NCBI GenBank assembly: GCA_030424595.1
Contig: JAUHWG010000024.1
Span: forward strand, 62,001-126,000
Source: Polyangia bacterium
Lineage (GTDB): Bacteria > Myxococcota_A > Polyangia > Nannocystales > Nannocystaceae
Direction of reading: 5' to 3'
Length of the DNA: 64,000 nt
Made by a program: the position numbers and the translations under genes. A model generated the notes under the pieces. That model was not told the DNA's origin and made no database searches. It worked only from the letters and a program-made list of their open reading frames with translations. Shown piece by piece: positions 32,701 to 40,436 of this stretch. Numbering within the stretch: position 1 is the stretch's first letter; every line of letters starts with the position of its first letter.

Positions 32701-35700
32701 TCGCGCCGACGGCCCTGCCGAAGCGCTCGGTGAAGATCCGCCACTGACGGTCGAAGGCCTCCTGCTTCTCCTCGCCGAGGGTGTCGAGGAGCCGCGCCGC
32801 GCGGACCTTGAACTGCGGGTTGCCGGACTCGTCGCCGAAGGTGATCGCCTCCGCGAGGAGACCGACGATGTGGGCGGAGATCGTCCACGCAGCCTTGCCC
32901 TCGCCGCGGTCGTTGACCTGGCGGACGACGAACTTGAAGAACTCCTCGTGGTCCGCGAAGTTCTCGAGGGCCTCCGCGGCGGCGAGGCGGACCCGCGGGT
33001 TCGCGGCCGAGAGCGCCGCCAAGCTGCGGTCGGGGACGCCGTCCCCCTCCGCCAGCTCCTGCAGCAGCAGCAAGAGCATCGAGCGCCGACGGATCGCGTC
33101 GCTCCGGTGATCGAGGAACGACATGAAGATGTCGTGGGCCCGCTCGCCGAGCGCGAGCGCAGCGTGCAGAGCGTCGACCCCGGGGCTCTTCGCAGAGAAG
33201 AGGATGGACGCGCCGGAGAGCTCCCCGCACAGGGCGAGGCCGAGCGCCGCCCCCTGGCGGACCGCCGCGTCCGCGTGGGCGAGCGCAGCCTGGAGCTGAG
33301 CCAGCCCCTCCGCGTCACCCGGCCGTGTGCAGCCGGAGAGCGCCAGGATCGCGGCCTTGCGGATCGTCGCGTCCTTGCTCTCGAGGAAGGGCGTCAGCTT
33401 CGCCTTCGCGCCGGGCTCTCCGAGCTCGGCGAGGCCCTCGAGGGCGGCGATCACACGGCCGACCCAGGCCCGCTGCGCGACCTTCTCCTCCGGCTCCTCC
33501 TCGGCGAGCACGTTGAGCAGCGCGCTGAGGGCCCGCGGATCCCCGTGGGTCGCCCGCGCAGCCGCAGCGCGGACGACGACGTCGGCGTGGGGGCTCGTCA
33601 TCGCCGCGACGAGGGCCCCGTCGGCCTCGTTGACCAGGAGGGCGTCGATCGCCATCCGCCGGACCTCGGCGTCGTCGTCGCGGGTCGCCGTCGCCAGCAG
33701 CTCCTCGACGCCGGGCGCCTTGCGCTTGCTCAGGATCTCGGTCGCCGCCAGGCGGAGATCCGGATAGGGGCCGCCGAGCGCCGCCCGCAGCGGCTCCTCG
33801 CCAACACCGCGGGTCCGCTTCATCGCGAACTCAAAGGCCTCCGCGCGGACGCCCGGATCGGGATCGGCGAAGAGCTCCAAGAGCAGCTCCCAGGCCCATC
33901 CCTGCTCGATCTGACCGATCACCTCGCCGAGCACCTCGCGGCGAATGTCGGCGTGCGGAGAGCGGTGGGCGAAGCGGAGCGAAGCCCCGGCGCCGCCGTC
34001 GACGTCGAGGTTGAGCACCGCCTTGAAGGCCTCCGAGCGCACGCTCCGTCCGGCGTCGCCGAGGGCTCGCTCGAGGAGAGCGATCGCCCCGGCCTCCCCC
34101 TCTTTGCCGGCCTTGTGGTCCGCGCGCAGGCGCTTGACCAGGAGGTCCAGACCGCGCCGCCGCACGTCCTCGTGCTCGGCCAGGAGCCCGGCCTCGGCGA
34201 TCGCCAGCGGCGTCCCGGTCTCGAGCTTGATCAGGGCGGAGTAGGCCGCGTCGCGGACGCTCGCCTCACCGTCGCGCAGGAGCAGCCGCAGCCGCGCCGA
34301 CGCCCGTGAGTCGCCGAGCGCCTGGAGAGACTTGCAGACCTCGACCCGGACCGCGCCGTCGCGCTCGCGGCTGAGCTGGAGGAGGGTCCCGAGGGCCCGC
34401 GGATCGCCGAGGAGCGCGAGGCCCTTCGACCCCGAGAGGCAGGTGTCGAGGGCGCGGCTGGCCATCGCCTCGAGGAGCGGGCGCTTGTCGTCTTCGCTGA
34501 CCGTGCTGGCCGCGACCTTCTTCGCCTTCGCCAGCTTCTTCGCCTTGCCCCCGCCCTCACCGCCGGCGATCGCCGACAGGACTGAGGCCATCGCCCGCTT
34601 CGCCCACTTCTTGATCGTCGACTCGACCTCGACCTCAAAGCTGGGCGCGGTCGCGGACTCGATCTCGTGGAGCTGACGGTGGAGCTGAGCGTCGCGGTAG
34701 CGCAGCGCCGCGGCCAGCTTCGGCTGGGCGAGGATGCTGATCTGAAAGGCGGTCGCCCGAACACCGGCGTCGGTGTCCGCGGCCGCCCGGCGCAGCGCCG
34801 CCATGATTTCCGGGCGAGCGACGAGCGAGCGCTGCCAGCAGCGCAGGAGCGCGAGGCGGCGCAGATCGGACTTGCTCGACCGCAGCCCCAAAAGCTCGGC
34901 CTCTGGGCTCTTCGCGTCATGCAGCGTCTCGAGGGCGAGGAGCGACGCCGAGCGGACCTCGCTGGGATCGTCGCCGAGCGCCTCCACGAGGCGATCGCGG
35001 GCGATGTCGTCGCCCTTCTTGGCGAGCGCCGTGAGGGCCTGGACCGCGACCAGCCCGACGTCGGCGTGACGTGACTGGAGGGCCAGGCGCAGCGGCGAGA
35101 GGGAGCTCTCCCCCTCGAGGCTCCGGAGGCCGGCCAGCGCCTCCAGGCGGACCGCCTCCTCCGAGGCCCGGAGCAGCGACTCCAGGGGCTTGCGCGCCCG
35201 CGGGTTGCCGCTCGCGCCGAGGAGCTCGGTCGCCAGGGCCTTGAGCGCGTGATCGCTGTCGTTGACCGCCGACCAGCCGAGGTGGTCGATCGCGATCGCG
35301 TCGTTCCAGCCGGCGATCTTCTTGAGCGACTTTTCGCGGGCCTTGGGATCCTTCTCTGCCCGCTCGTTTCTCGCCCAAGAGGCGGCGCCGACGACCGTGA
35401 TCACGAGATCGCCGATCTTGCCGCTCGCGTCGACGGCGTAGAGCCGGATCGACTCGTCGTCGCCGGCGATCGCGAGGTGCGGCCGCCCCTTGTGCTCGAT
35501 CATCGTCAGCGCCCGGATCGAGCGCTGGTTTTTGAGGGTCGACGAGCGCCCCTGTCCCCGGGTCCAGGTCTTGACGACCCCGTCGCGACCGCCGGAGTAG
35601 CTCCGCTCGCCAGGACCGTGGACGAGGCTGGTGACCGCCTCCTGGTGACCGCTGGCGCCGCTGCGCAGCTCAGGCTCGAGCTTGCCGCGGACGTGGGTCA

Positions 35701-36328
35701 GGAAGATCTTGGCGTCGGTCCCCCCAGAGAGCACGCGCAGATCGCCGCGCTCGAAGAGGAGCGTCAACACCGGGCCCTGGTGGACCTGCGCCGACTCGGC
35801 CGCGACGAAGTCCGCCGCGGTCTCACCGTCGAAGATCGAGAGGAGCCCCCGCGCTCCGCCGACCGCCAACCAAGCGCCGCTCGGGTCGCAGGCGATCGCG
35901 GTCCCGGGCTCCGCCAGCGGCAGGGTCTGGAGCACCTTGCCGGCCTCGCGAGCGCCCGCCTTGGCGCCGGCGATGATGATGAGCGCGTCGCCGCAGATCA
36001 CCGCCAGGCGACCGCCGCTGACGACAGCGAGGGCCTCGGCCGGCGAGGGTAGCTCCGCCGCGAGGGTCGTGAATTCATCGCCGTCCCAGGCCCGGTGGTA
36101 GATCTTGCCGTCGGTCCCGGCGACGTAGAGCTGCGCGTCGTCGGAGAGCGCCAGCGCCTGCCCGCCGCAGGGGAGGGCGGAGATCGACATCTTCCGCTTC
36201 TCGACGTCGACGCGGTAGAACGCGGTCGACTGCCCCTCGTCGTGGACCGTGACAAACGCCAGGGTCCCGCCGACAGAGGCGAGCCCGCGGATCTCACCGC
36301 GGTAGGTGTAGAGGTTCGTGACACTCAT
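29723..36328 (-). CDS. Giant beta-propeller plus HEAT/ARM-repeat protein
   Basis: The 2201-residue protein has two parts. Residues 1 to about 320 are a WD40-like beta-propeller, with blades visible as repeated G-G-x-D/R patterns (VLSGGTDAKIFLTH, SYSGGRDGVVKTW, LAIAGDDESIRLY). From about 340 to 2180 it is built of HEAT-type helical pairs, recognisable as repeated units such as RLEALAGLRSLEGESSL, VRLAAAEALENFADH and LRNGAISALSWRL. A poly-Asp stretch lies near 1945. There is no catalytic motif. It starts at ATG 36328, sharing a base with the preceding TGA, and overlaps the SWIM gene by four bases. Such a solenoid would be a large scaffold or sensor that could wrap a client complex. It corresponds to the ARM/HEAT partner of the reverse transcriptase. 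Confidence 0.88.
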   Translation of the reverse strand: MSVTNLYTYRGEIRGLASVGGTLAFVTVHDEGQSTAFYRVDVEKRKMSISALPCGGQALALSDDAQLYVAGTDGKIYHRAWDGDEFTTLAAELPSPAEALAVVSGGRLAVICGDALIIIAGAKAGAREAGKVLQTLPLAEPGTAIACDPSGAWLAVGGARGLLSIFDGETAADFVAAESAQVHQGPVLTLLFERGDLRVLSGGTDAKIFLTHVRGKLEPELRSGASGHQEAVTSLVHGPGERSYSGGRDGVVKTWTRGQGRSSTLKNQRSIRALTMIEHKGRPHLAIAGDDESIRLYAVDASGKIGDLVITVVGAASWARNERAEKDPKAREKSLKKIAGWNDAIAIDHLGWSAVNDSDHALKALATELLGASGNPRARKPLESLLRASEEAVRLEALAGLRSLEGESSLSPLRLALQSRHADVGLVAVQALTALAKKGDDIARDRLVEALGDDPSEVRSASLLALETLHDAKSPEAELLGLRSSKSDLRRLALLRCWQRSLVARPEIMAALRRAAADTDAGVRATAFQISILAQPKLAAALRYRDAQLHRQLHEIESATAPSFEVEVESTIKKWAKRAMASVLSAIAGGEGGGKAKKLAKAKKVAASTVSEDDKRPLLEAMASRALDTCLSGSKGLALLGDPRALGTLLQLSRERDGAVRVEVCKSLQALGDSRASARLRLLLRDGEASVRDAAYSALIKLETGTPLAIAEAGLLAEHEDVRRRGLDLLVKRLRADHKAGKEGEAGAIALLERALGDAGRSVRSEAFKAVLNLDVDGGAGASLRFAHRSPHADIRREVLGEVIGQIEQGWAWELLLELFADPDPGVRAEAFEFAMKRTRGVGEEPLRAALGGPYPDLRLAATEILSKRKAPGVEELLATATRDDDAEVRRMAIDALLVNEADGALVAAMTSPHADVVVRAAAARATHGDPRALSALLNVLAEEEPEEKVAQRAWVGRVIAALEGLAELGEPGAKAKLTPFLESKDATIRKAAILALSGCTRPGDAEGLAQLQAALAHADAAVRQGAALGLALCGELSGASILFSAKSPGVDALHAALALGERAHDIFMSFLDHRSDAIRRRSMLLLLLQELAEGDGVPDRSLAALSAANPRVRLAAAEALENFADHEEFFKFVVRQVNDRGEGKAAWTISAHIVGLLAEAITFGDESGNPQFKVRAARLLDTLGEEKQEAFDRQWRIFTERFGRAVGAIEGRSAERPQAPSVYAPEELRALVFGAYAGLSRLSGGSAEARIRQTSIARLVAVAREGWAPSRAVFSVLVPALGDGQASVRTLAFESLRDLGMSASELATEAIGAGQRDVGGLGLDLLARSGGDEGGASVLEQVIRENTDGLEQEAARLLAVFRAGVSGDGTLSDADKAKLDAAWIAVHRLALGGRSESLRGEAVRGLAGAYEAGGVGPAADGLRAALGSKYYPVRLAAAQALAERNDKACFEVLVEVLAREPRNDQQAAIRSLHRLGDPRAAGAFLDRIDDDPSGTARVADLLKAAGALRLEASADRLLGYLQADDRRDAAFSALLTVSGHDQKIEDPEDEGKRGSPGWESRQHPRRDGILVRLMGALRHLGDDGNLSRLFPAATWARGSELDGALVPLLSHAKPNLRNGAISALSWRLRKRGADPAPLVAALSGNDPNSLFLAAEGLALAGHAEGISTLLAGVEMMPELPMRKRAVLALGHLADVRALDLLLRLASEEGHALQEQAAEALGHLREAAPDRADKVFAVLKSLAKGTMTGVARQALTGLRYFGGRDAWALIRDAATADSWQLRERAAELLQHDSAEETRELLGTLLRSDRHRRVIKAAGTSLRLIFGEDSVEPDYAFLEGQRALELQPDLIERLRERGDPQRILELLPKVQTKELLPSLVAILTARSPLPIEAAVTSLRGSDRGLTVAVAARILGTAGEELGEAESAELVRAGERWAKSWAAEMAKVSGTAALTMPTDDDDDDVEAGHVANFGVDTGKLAELEAPYLWLIWGCAQVGVGDALLIQASCAGGDDRRGQAIRRAGVIGLAGGDGELSEAARENLKALACGGDAELRALAAAALSGRDRSAASALVGSLLDDGVSVARLLDGEVGDAAKASLMEAAGDAHRQGVALPYLVSLGDAEGLGARLRDRTLNEALRLGIVEAIARIADPGALDLLRAFGRDEEEDEELRKAAWRAVRRGQRRQDAASKPPRRSRWEVQP

Positions 36329-39300
36329 CAGGCGACCTCCTTGGCCAGGAGGTTGAGGTCTGCGTGGGCCTTGGCGATCCTCGCCAAGGCGACCAGGCAG
36401 GCCGCGCGCTCGCTGGCTCCTCGCGAGCCCATAAACTCATCGAGCACCGGGGCGACCACCGCCGCGAAGTCGTGCTCTTCGATCGCGAGGTCGCGGACGA
36501 CCTCGACCAGCGCAAGCTTGGCCCGACGGGCCGAGAGCGGGCGCTGCCTCGGCCCCCGCGAGCGTTCGCTCCCGGTCGCGGCCGGCAGCTTCGCCGGCGG
36601 CACCGAGAAGAGCATCCGCCGCATGAAGTCGCGGAGCGCCTGGTGGCTCGCCGGCAGCTTCTCCGGGCGGGCCGGTGCGCCGACCCCCTGAGGATGCTCC
36701 TCGACCGCGTCGCCCTTCTCCTTGCCGCGCCGCTTGGGCTCGGCCGGCGGGACCCAGCCCGGGGTCGTCCCCCGATCGCGGTAGAGCGACCAGAGGGTCT
36801 TGACGACGAAGGCGCAGACCTGACGGTCGGGGCTCTCGCTGAGCCGGAAGAGCTCCTCTGGGATCGCCAGCGACGGGTGGCGACGGATGAGCTCCATCCC
36901 CAGCGCCCGCGCCTGCGGCCGCAGGGACTCGCAGAAGGCGTAGACAGCGTCGCCGCTGAGGCGCGCGGGATCGATGCGAAAGCGCTTGGTGTCGACGTCA
37001 TCGGGATCGGCGAGGAGCGCCTCCTCGACGAAGGTCCGGACCTCGCGGTGGGGCCCCTCGGCGAGGACCACCAGCTCGAAGAGCGGCGGCGACCAGCGGC
37101 CCAGCTCCCAGCGGCCGAACTCGACCGCGAAGGTGCGCAGCGCCTGGCGGGGCTCGGCGAAGAGCGGGGCGAAGCGCTCCCAGCTGAGGAAGTCCGCCGG
37201 GACCTCAGCGCCGGGATCGACGGGGCGATCGGTCAGCTTGAGGGCGATGTCGGGGTGATGACGGCGGATGTAGAGCCTGGCGAAGCGGGCCAGCGGGGCG
37301 TCGTCGGGCCCGGGCTCGGTCGCCATCTCCCACAGGCGCTCGCAGCCGGCCTCGACCGCGTCGTCGGAGAACTCCCGCTCACCGCCGGCGAGCATCTGCA
37401 GGAACGCGGTCTCGGAGATGATCTTGAGCTTCGCGCCCTTGGCGATCAGCTTCTCACCGGCGACCTGCTTCGACCCCTTGCGACCCTCGCCGTAGAGCGC
37501 GGAGCCCTCGTCGCCGATGACCAGGTAGTCGAGCTTGGCGTTCACCGACGAGGCGTTCGCACCACCGGCCGCCGTGACCTTCTTGGTCGCCTCGGACCGC
37601 TTCATCGTCTTGAGCTTGCCGGTGAAGAGGAAGGACTTGCCGCCGAGATCGACCGTCGCGCCCTCGGCCGCGGCGCTGCCGCTCTCCTCCGCCTCGCCCT
37701 CGCCCGCCGGGGCGAAGTCCGCGGGGAGGAAGGCCTTGATCATGTACTCGGTCGCGAAGTCGAAGTAGCGAGGCTCGGCCCGCTGGACCAGGACCATCAG
37801 CCACTCGAAGCCGAGCTGGTCGGGGGTGAACTTGCGGACGTCGCCGAGCAGCTCAAAGGCGAGATCCGCGAGGGACTCGTCGAAGCTGAGCTCGCGGGCC
37901 CACGTCGGCCCCTTCTCCCGCAGCTCCTGCACCCAGGGGTCGGCCTCCCAGGTCGGGTGGAACGCGAGCGAGCGCCAAAACCCCGCGCCCAGGGCGTCGG
38001 CCTTGACCTTGTCCTCGCGGATCCAGGCGATCATCGTCGACCGCGAGTGGCCGCGGAGGAGGAGCCGGCGCCAGAAGTCCGCCGGGTAGTCCGAGACCGG
38101 ATAGCCGCTCGCCGACTGGAGGGCGAAGCGGGTCGCGCGATGGCCGATCTCCGGCGCGTCGAGGAGACGGCGGAAGTAGTCGGCGCCGAGCGCCTTGGCG
38201 GTGTGGACCTTGGGCAGCAGCTCCGCCGCGAAGTCGACGACCTGGTCGCGGCTGTCGAGGAAGAGCGCGGTGAACCACTCCGGCGTCAGCTCGCGGGCGC
38301 CGAAGTGCTTGCGCAGGGCGGTCGCCGCCAGCTCGTGCCCGTGCTGGGTCCCGAGGAGCCGCCCCCAGGCGTCGAGGCCGACCTCCTTGCGCGGGTCCCG
38401 AGCGCTGAGGAGATCGCCGGCGAGCTTGCGGACCGCCGCGTTGCTGTTGTTCGCGAGGAGGATCAGGCGCCCGAGCGAGAGGTCGCGGGCGTGGGTCCGC
38501 GCGTAGTCGGCCGCGTAGACCCGGGCCTCGTCGGCGTCGGAGTCGAGGAGGCGGAGCACCGCGTCGTGGAGCCCGAGCTCGCGGAACGCGGACTGCTCAA
38601 AGCGAGGGACATTGCCGAGGAGCCAGATGACGAAGCGATCGATCGTCGCCGAGCCGACGGCGATCAGGCGGGTCACCCAGGAGGGCTCGACGTCGCGCAG
38701 CATCGCCCGGAAGTCCGACGTAAGCGCCTTGGTCGCGTACTCGCGCGCCTTCTCCGAGCTGGCCCGCTCGAGGAGGGTGAAGAGCGGCCGCGGCGAGCGA
38801 CGCCACAGCTCCGGGTAGGCTCGGAGCTTCAGCGGGTTGAGGTTGCGATCGCGCCAGCCGAAGCGAAAGCGGCGACGGTTGAACTTGCCGCTGTCGTGGA
38901 AGAGGACGTGGTTGTAGACCCACGTGTGGCTCCACGAGGTCCGGTCGGTGTAGAAGCGGAGGAAGTCGACCGCGGCGTCGGCGTAGCTCGCCGGCAGCCC
39001 CTCGGCCCGCCGCCGGAGGAAGCGCCAGGCCCGGCGGCAGAGGTACGCCAGCGTGTGCCGCGAGACCTCGGAGATTTCGCCGCCAGCGCGGACAACGCTG
39101 CCGCTCGAGGCGGCGAGCTGGGCGTCAAAGCGCGCTGAGAGGGCGCCCAGGATCTCCGTGTCGCCGGTGGCCTCGGCCTCCTTGAAGATCCGCTTGAGCG
39201 CCCGCCAGGGCCCCCAGCGCAGGGCGATCCCGCCGATGGTCGTCAGCAGCATCTGCCGCTCGTAGGCGCCGCCTGGCTCCTGGGCCCGGGCCCAGAGCTC

Positions 39301-39594
39301 GAGGAGCACCTCGTGGGAGCCGAGCCGAGCTGGCATCGGCACAGACTCCTGCTGGGCCTCCAGCGCCCGCATCGTGTCGATCCGATAGCGCGCCCGCTCC
39401 TGCGGCGACTTGCGCTTGAACCGCCAGCCGCGGAACTCGCGGGTGAAGCTTTGGTAGGTGGGCGCACCTTCCGGCACCGGCGTCTTGAGCCGCTCGTCAG
39501 AGGCGGCGCAGAGGGCGATGAGGAGGTTCGCGAGTTCAGGGTCCCGCGCCGACCAAGCGCGACGGACATCATCGAGGCTGAGTTGCTGGGCCAT
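36328..39594 (-). CDS. Alpha-solenoid protein with internal BRCT domain
   Basis: The product is about 1088 residues from the ATG at 39594. An upstream ATG at 39657 is in frame, but the 21 codons between contain TTA, GCA, TCT and ATT, codons avoided in the rest of the gene, so they are probably leader. Residues 1-640 are helical repeats. Residues about 645-737 are a BRCT domain: GGKSFLFTGKLKTMKRSEA, VTAAGGANASSVNAKLDYLV and IISETAFLQML, the pattern seen in bacterial DNA ligase and replication factor C. BRCT domains bind phosphoproteins, DNA ends or ADP-ribose chains. A second helical region with HEAT-like units and a basic linker (AEPKRRGKEKGD) completes the protein. It is first in the block, reading directly into the giant HEAT gene as TGATG. 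Confidence 0.87.
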   Translation of the reverse strand: MAQQLSLDDVRRAWSARDPELANLLIALCAASDERLKTPVPEGAPTYQSFTREFRGWRFKRKSPQERARYRIDTMRALEAQQESVPMPARLGSHEVLLELWARAQEPGGAYERQMLLTTIGGIALRWGPWRALKRIFKEAEATGDTEILGALSARFDAQLAASSGSVVRAGGEISEVSRHTLAYLCRRAWRFLRRRAEGLPASYADAAVDFLRFYTDRTSWSHTWVYNHVLFHDSGKFNRRRFRFGWRDRNLNPLKLRAYPELWRRSPRPLFTLLERASSEKAREYATKALTSDFRAMLRDVEPSWVTRLIAVGSATIDRFVIWLLGNVPRFEQSAFRELGLHDAVLRLLDSDADEARVYAADYARTHARDLSLGRLILLANNSNAAVRKLAGDLLSARDPRKEVGLDAWGRLLGTQHGHELAATALRKHFGARELTPEWFTALFLDSRDQVVDFAAELLPKVHTAKALGADYFRRLLDAPEIGHRATRFALQSASGYPVSDYPADFWRRLLLRGHSRSTMIAWIREDKVKADALGAGFWRSLAFHPTWEADPWVQELREKGPTWARELSFDESLADLAFELLGDVRKFTPDQLGFEWLMVLVQRAEPRYFDFATEYMIKAFLPADFAPAGEGEAEESGSAAAEGATVDLGGKSFLFTGKLKTMKRSEATKKVTAAGGANASSVNAKLDYLVIGDEGSALYGEGRKGSKQVAGEKLIAKGAKLKIISETAFLQMLAGGEREFSDDAVEAGCERLWEMATEPGPDDAPLARFARLYIRRHHPDIALKLTDRPVDPGAEVPADFLSWERFAPLFAEPRQALRTFAVEFGRWELGRWSPPLFELVVLAEGPHREVRTFVEEALLADPDDVDTKRFRIDPARLSGDAVYAFCESLRPQARALGMELIRRHPSLAIPEELFRLSESPDRQVCAFVVKTLWSLYRDRGTTPGWVPPAEPKRRGKEKGDAVEEHPQGVGAPARPEKLPASHQALRDFMRRMLFSVPPAKLPAATGSERSRGPRQRPLSARRAKLALVEVVRDLAIEEHDFAAVVAPVLDEFMGSRGASERAACLVALARIAKAHADLNLLAKEVA

Positions 39595-39869
39595 AGCAAT
39601 CTCGGGGTGGAGAGCGGCGGCGGAGCCGACGCCTAAGTCGGGAGAGGATGCCTTCATTTAGAGATCGCTGACAACCTAGGCAAAGCCCCTGGGGACAAGC
39701 CGCGGGGCCTCGGGGTCCACAGACGCGCGTTATTGCTCGTATCGGCACGCTGCGACGAGATCCCGCGGGCGCGTTCCCGCGCGCAATAAGCGCTTTCACA
39801 TGCTTTTCACATGCTTGTCCACAGCTCCCTCCACAGCTTGTCCGCCGTGGTTTCTGATACATCGATCCC
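39595..39869. promoter_or_regulatory. Divergent promoter region of the reverse-transcriptase block and an AgmX-like lipoprotein
   Basis: This is the only place a promoter for the whole block is expected. Two features stand out. At 39726-39793, CGTTATTGC and GCAATAAGCG close a region containing two further hairpins (CTCGT/ACGAG and CGCGGG/CCCGCG), giving a possible three-way junction. At 39795-39816, TTCACATGCTT occurs twice in tandem, followed by TCCACAGCT twice (39818-39826, 39830-39838). TTGTCCACA differs at one position from the DnaA box TTATCCACA. Sequence here is clearly more AT-rich than the flanking genes. Confidence 0.5.
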
Positions 39870-40346
39870 ATGACCTCGACCGTCCGCAGCTTGCTCCTCC
39901 TCCTCGGGCTCGCCCTCGCCGCGACCCCTGCATGCAAGAAGAACGAGGAGAGCGCGCCGCCGACCGACATCGACGATGAGGCCGACGACGCTGACGCTGA
40001 CGACGACGACGCTGACGACGCTGACGACGCTGACGACGCTGACGAAGAGATCCTCTCGCAGACGCTCTTCGAGGAGCAGGTCCAGGGCAACATGGACGAC
40101 GTGCTCGACTGCTACGTCCAGGCCTCCTCGGAGAACGCGGAGCTCGCCGGCAAGGTGATCGTCACCTTCACGGTGGCCGGCGACGGCAGCGTGGAGACCG
40201 CGGAGATCGACGAGAGCAGCTCCCTCAACGATGAGGGGATGAACAGCTGCCTGAAGGGCAAGTTTAGCGGCTGGACCTTCGCCAAGCCGCCGAGCGGTGA
40301 GCCGATGACGCTCAGCTTCCCCTTCAGCCTCGCGCCCGCCTCGTAG
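39870..40346 (+). CDS. Small acidic lipoprotein with AgmX/PglI-type C-terminal domain
   Basis: The 158-residue protein has a signal peptide ending in the lipobox ATPAC, then about 30 acidic residues encoded by a 9-base repeat (Ala-Asp-Asp units). Residues about 65-155 match the C-terminal domain found in myxobacterial AgmX/PglI gliding-motility proteins and in TonB-like periplasmic partners: VLDCYVQASSENAELAGKV, IVTFTVAGDGSVETAEI and CLKGKFSGWTFAKP, with two Cys that could bridge. It is likely an outer-membrane or periplasmic anchor. It is divergent from the BRCT gene and upstream of a second lipoprotein by 90 bases. Confidence 0.8.
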   Translation: MTSTVRSLLLLLGLALAATPACKKNEESAPPTDIDDEADDADADDDDADDADDADDADEEILSQTLFEEQVQGNMDDVLDCYVQASSENAELAGKVIVTFTVAGDGSVETAEIDESSSLNDEGMNSCLKGKFSGWTFAKPPSGEPMTLSFPFSLAPAS

Positions 40347-40436
40347 GGGCCTCTAGACCGCACCTGTGTCGACGCTGGGGTCAACGCCCCGGGGTCGTTG
40401 TACTTACACGTCCCTTCTGCTAACGGTACCTTGTAG

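Noticed and set aside
39795..39843. Replication origin with DnaA boxes
   Set aside because: Only one near-match to the DnaA box, no AT-rich unwinding stretch, and no dnaA, dnaN or gyrase genes nearby. It is better described as a repeat-bearing promoter.
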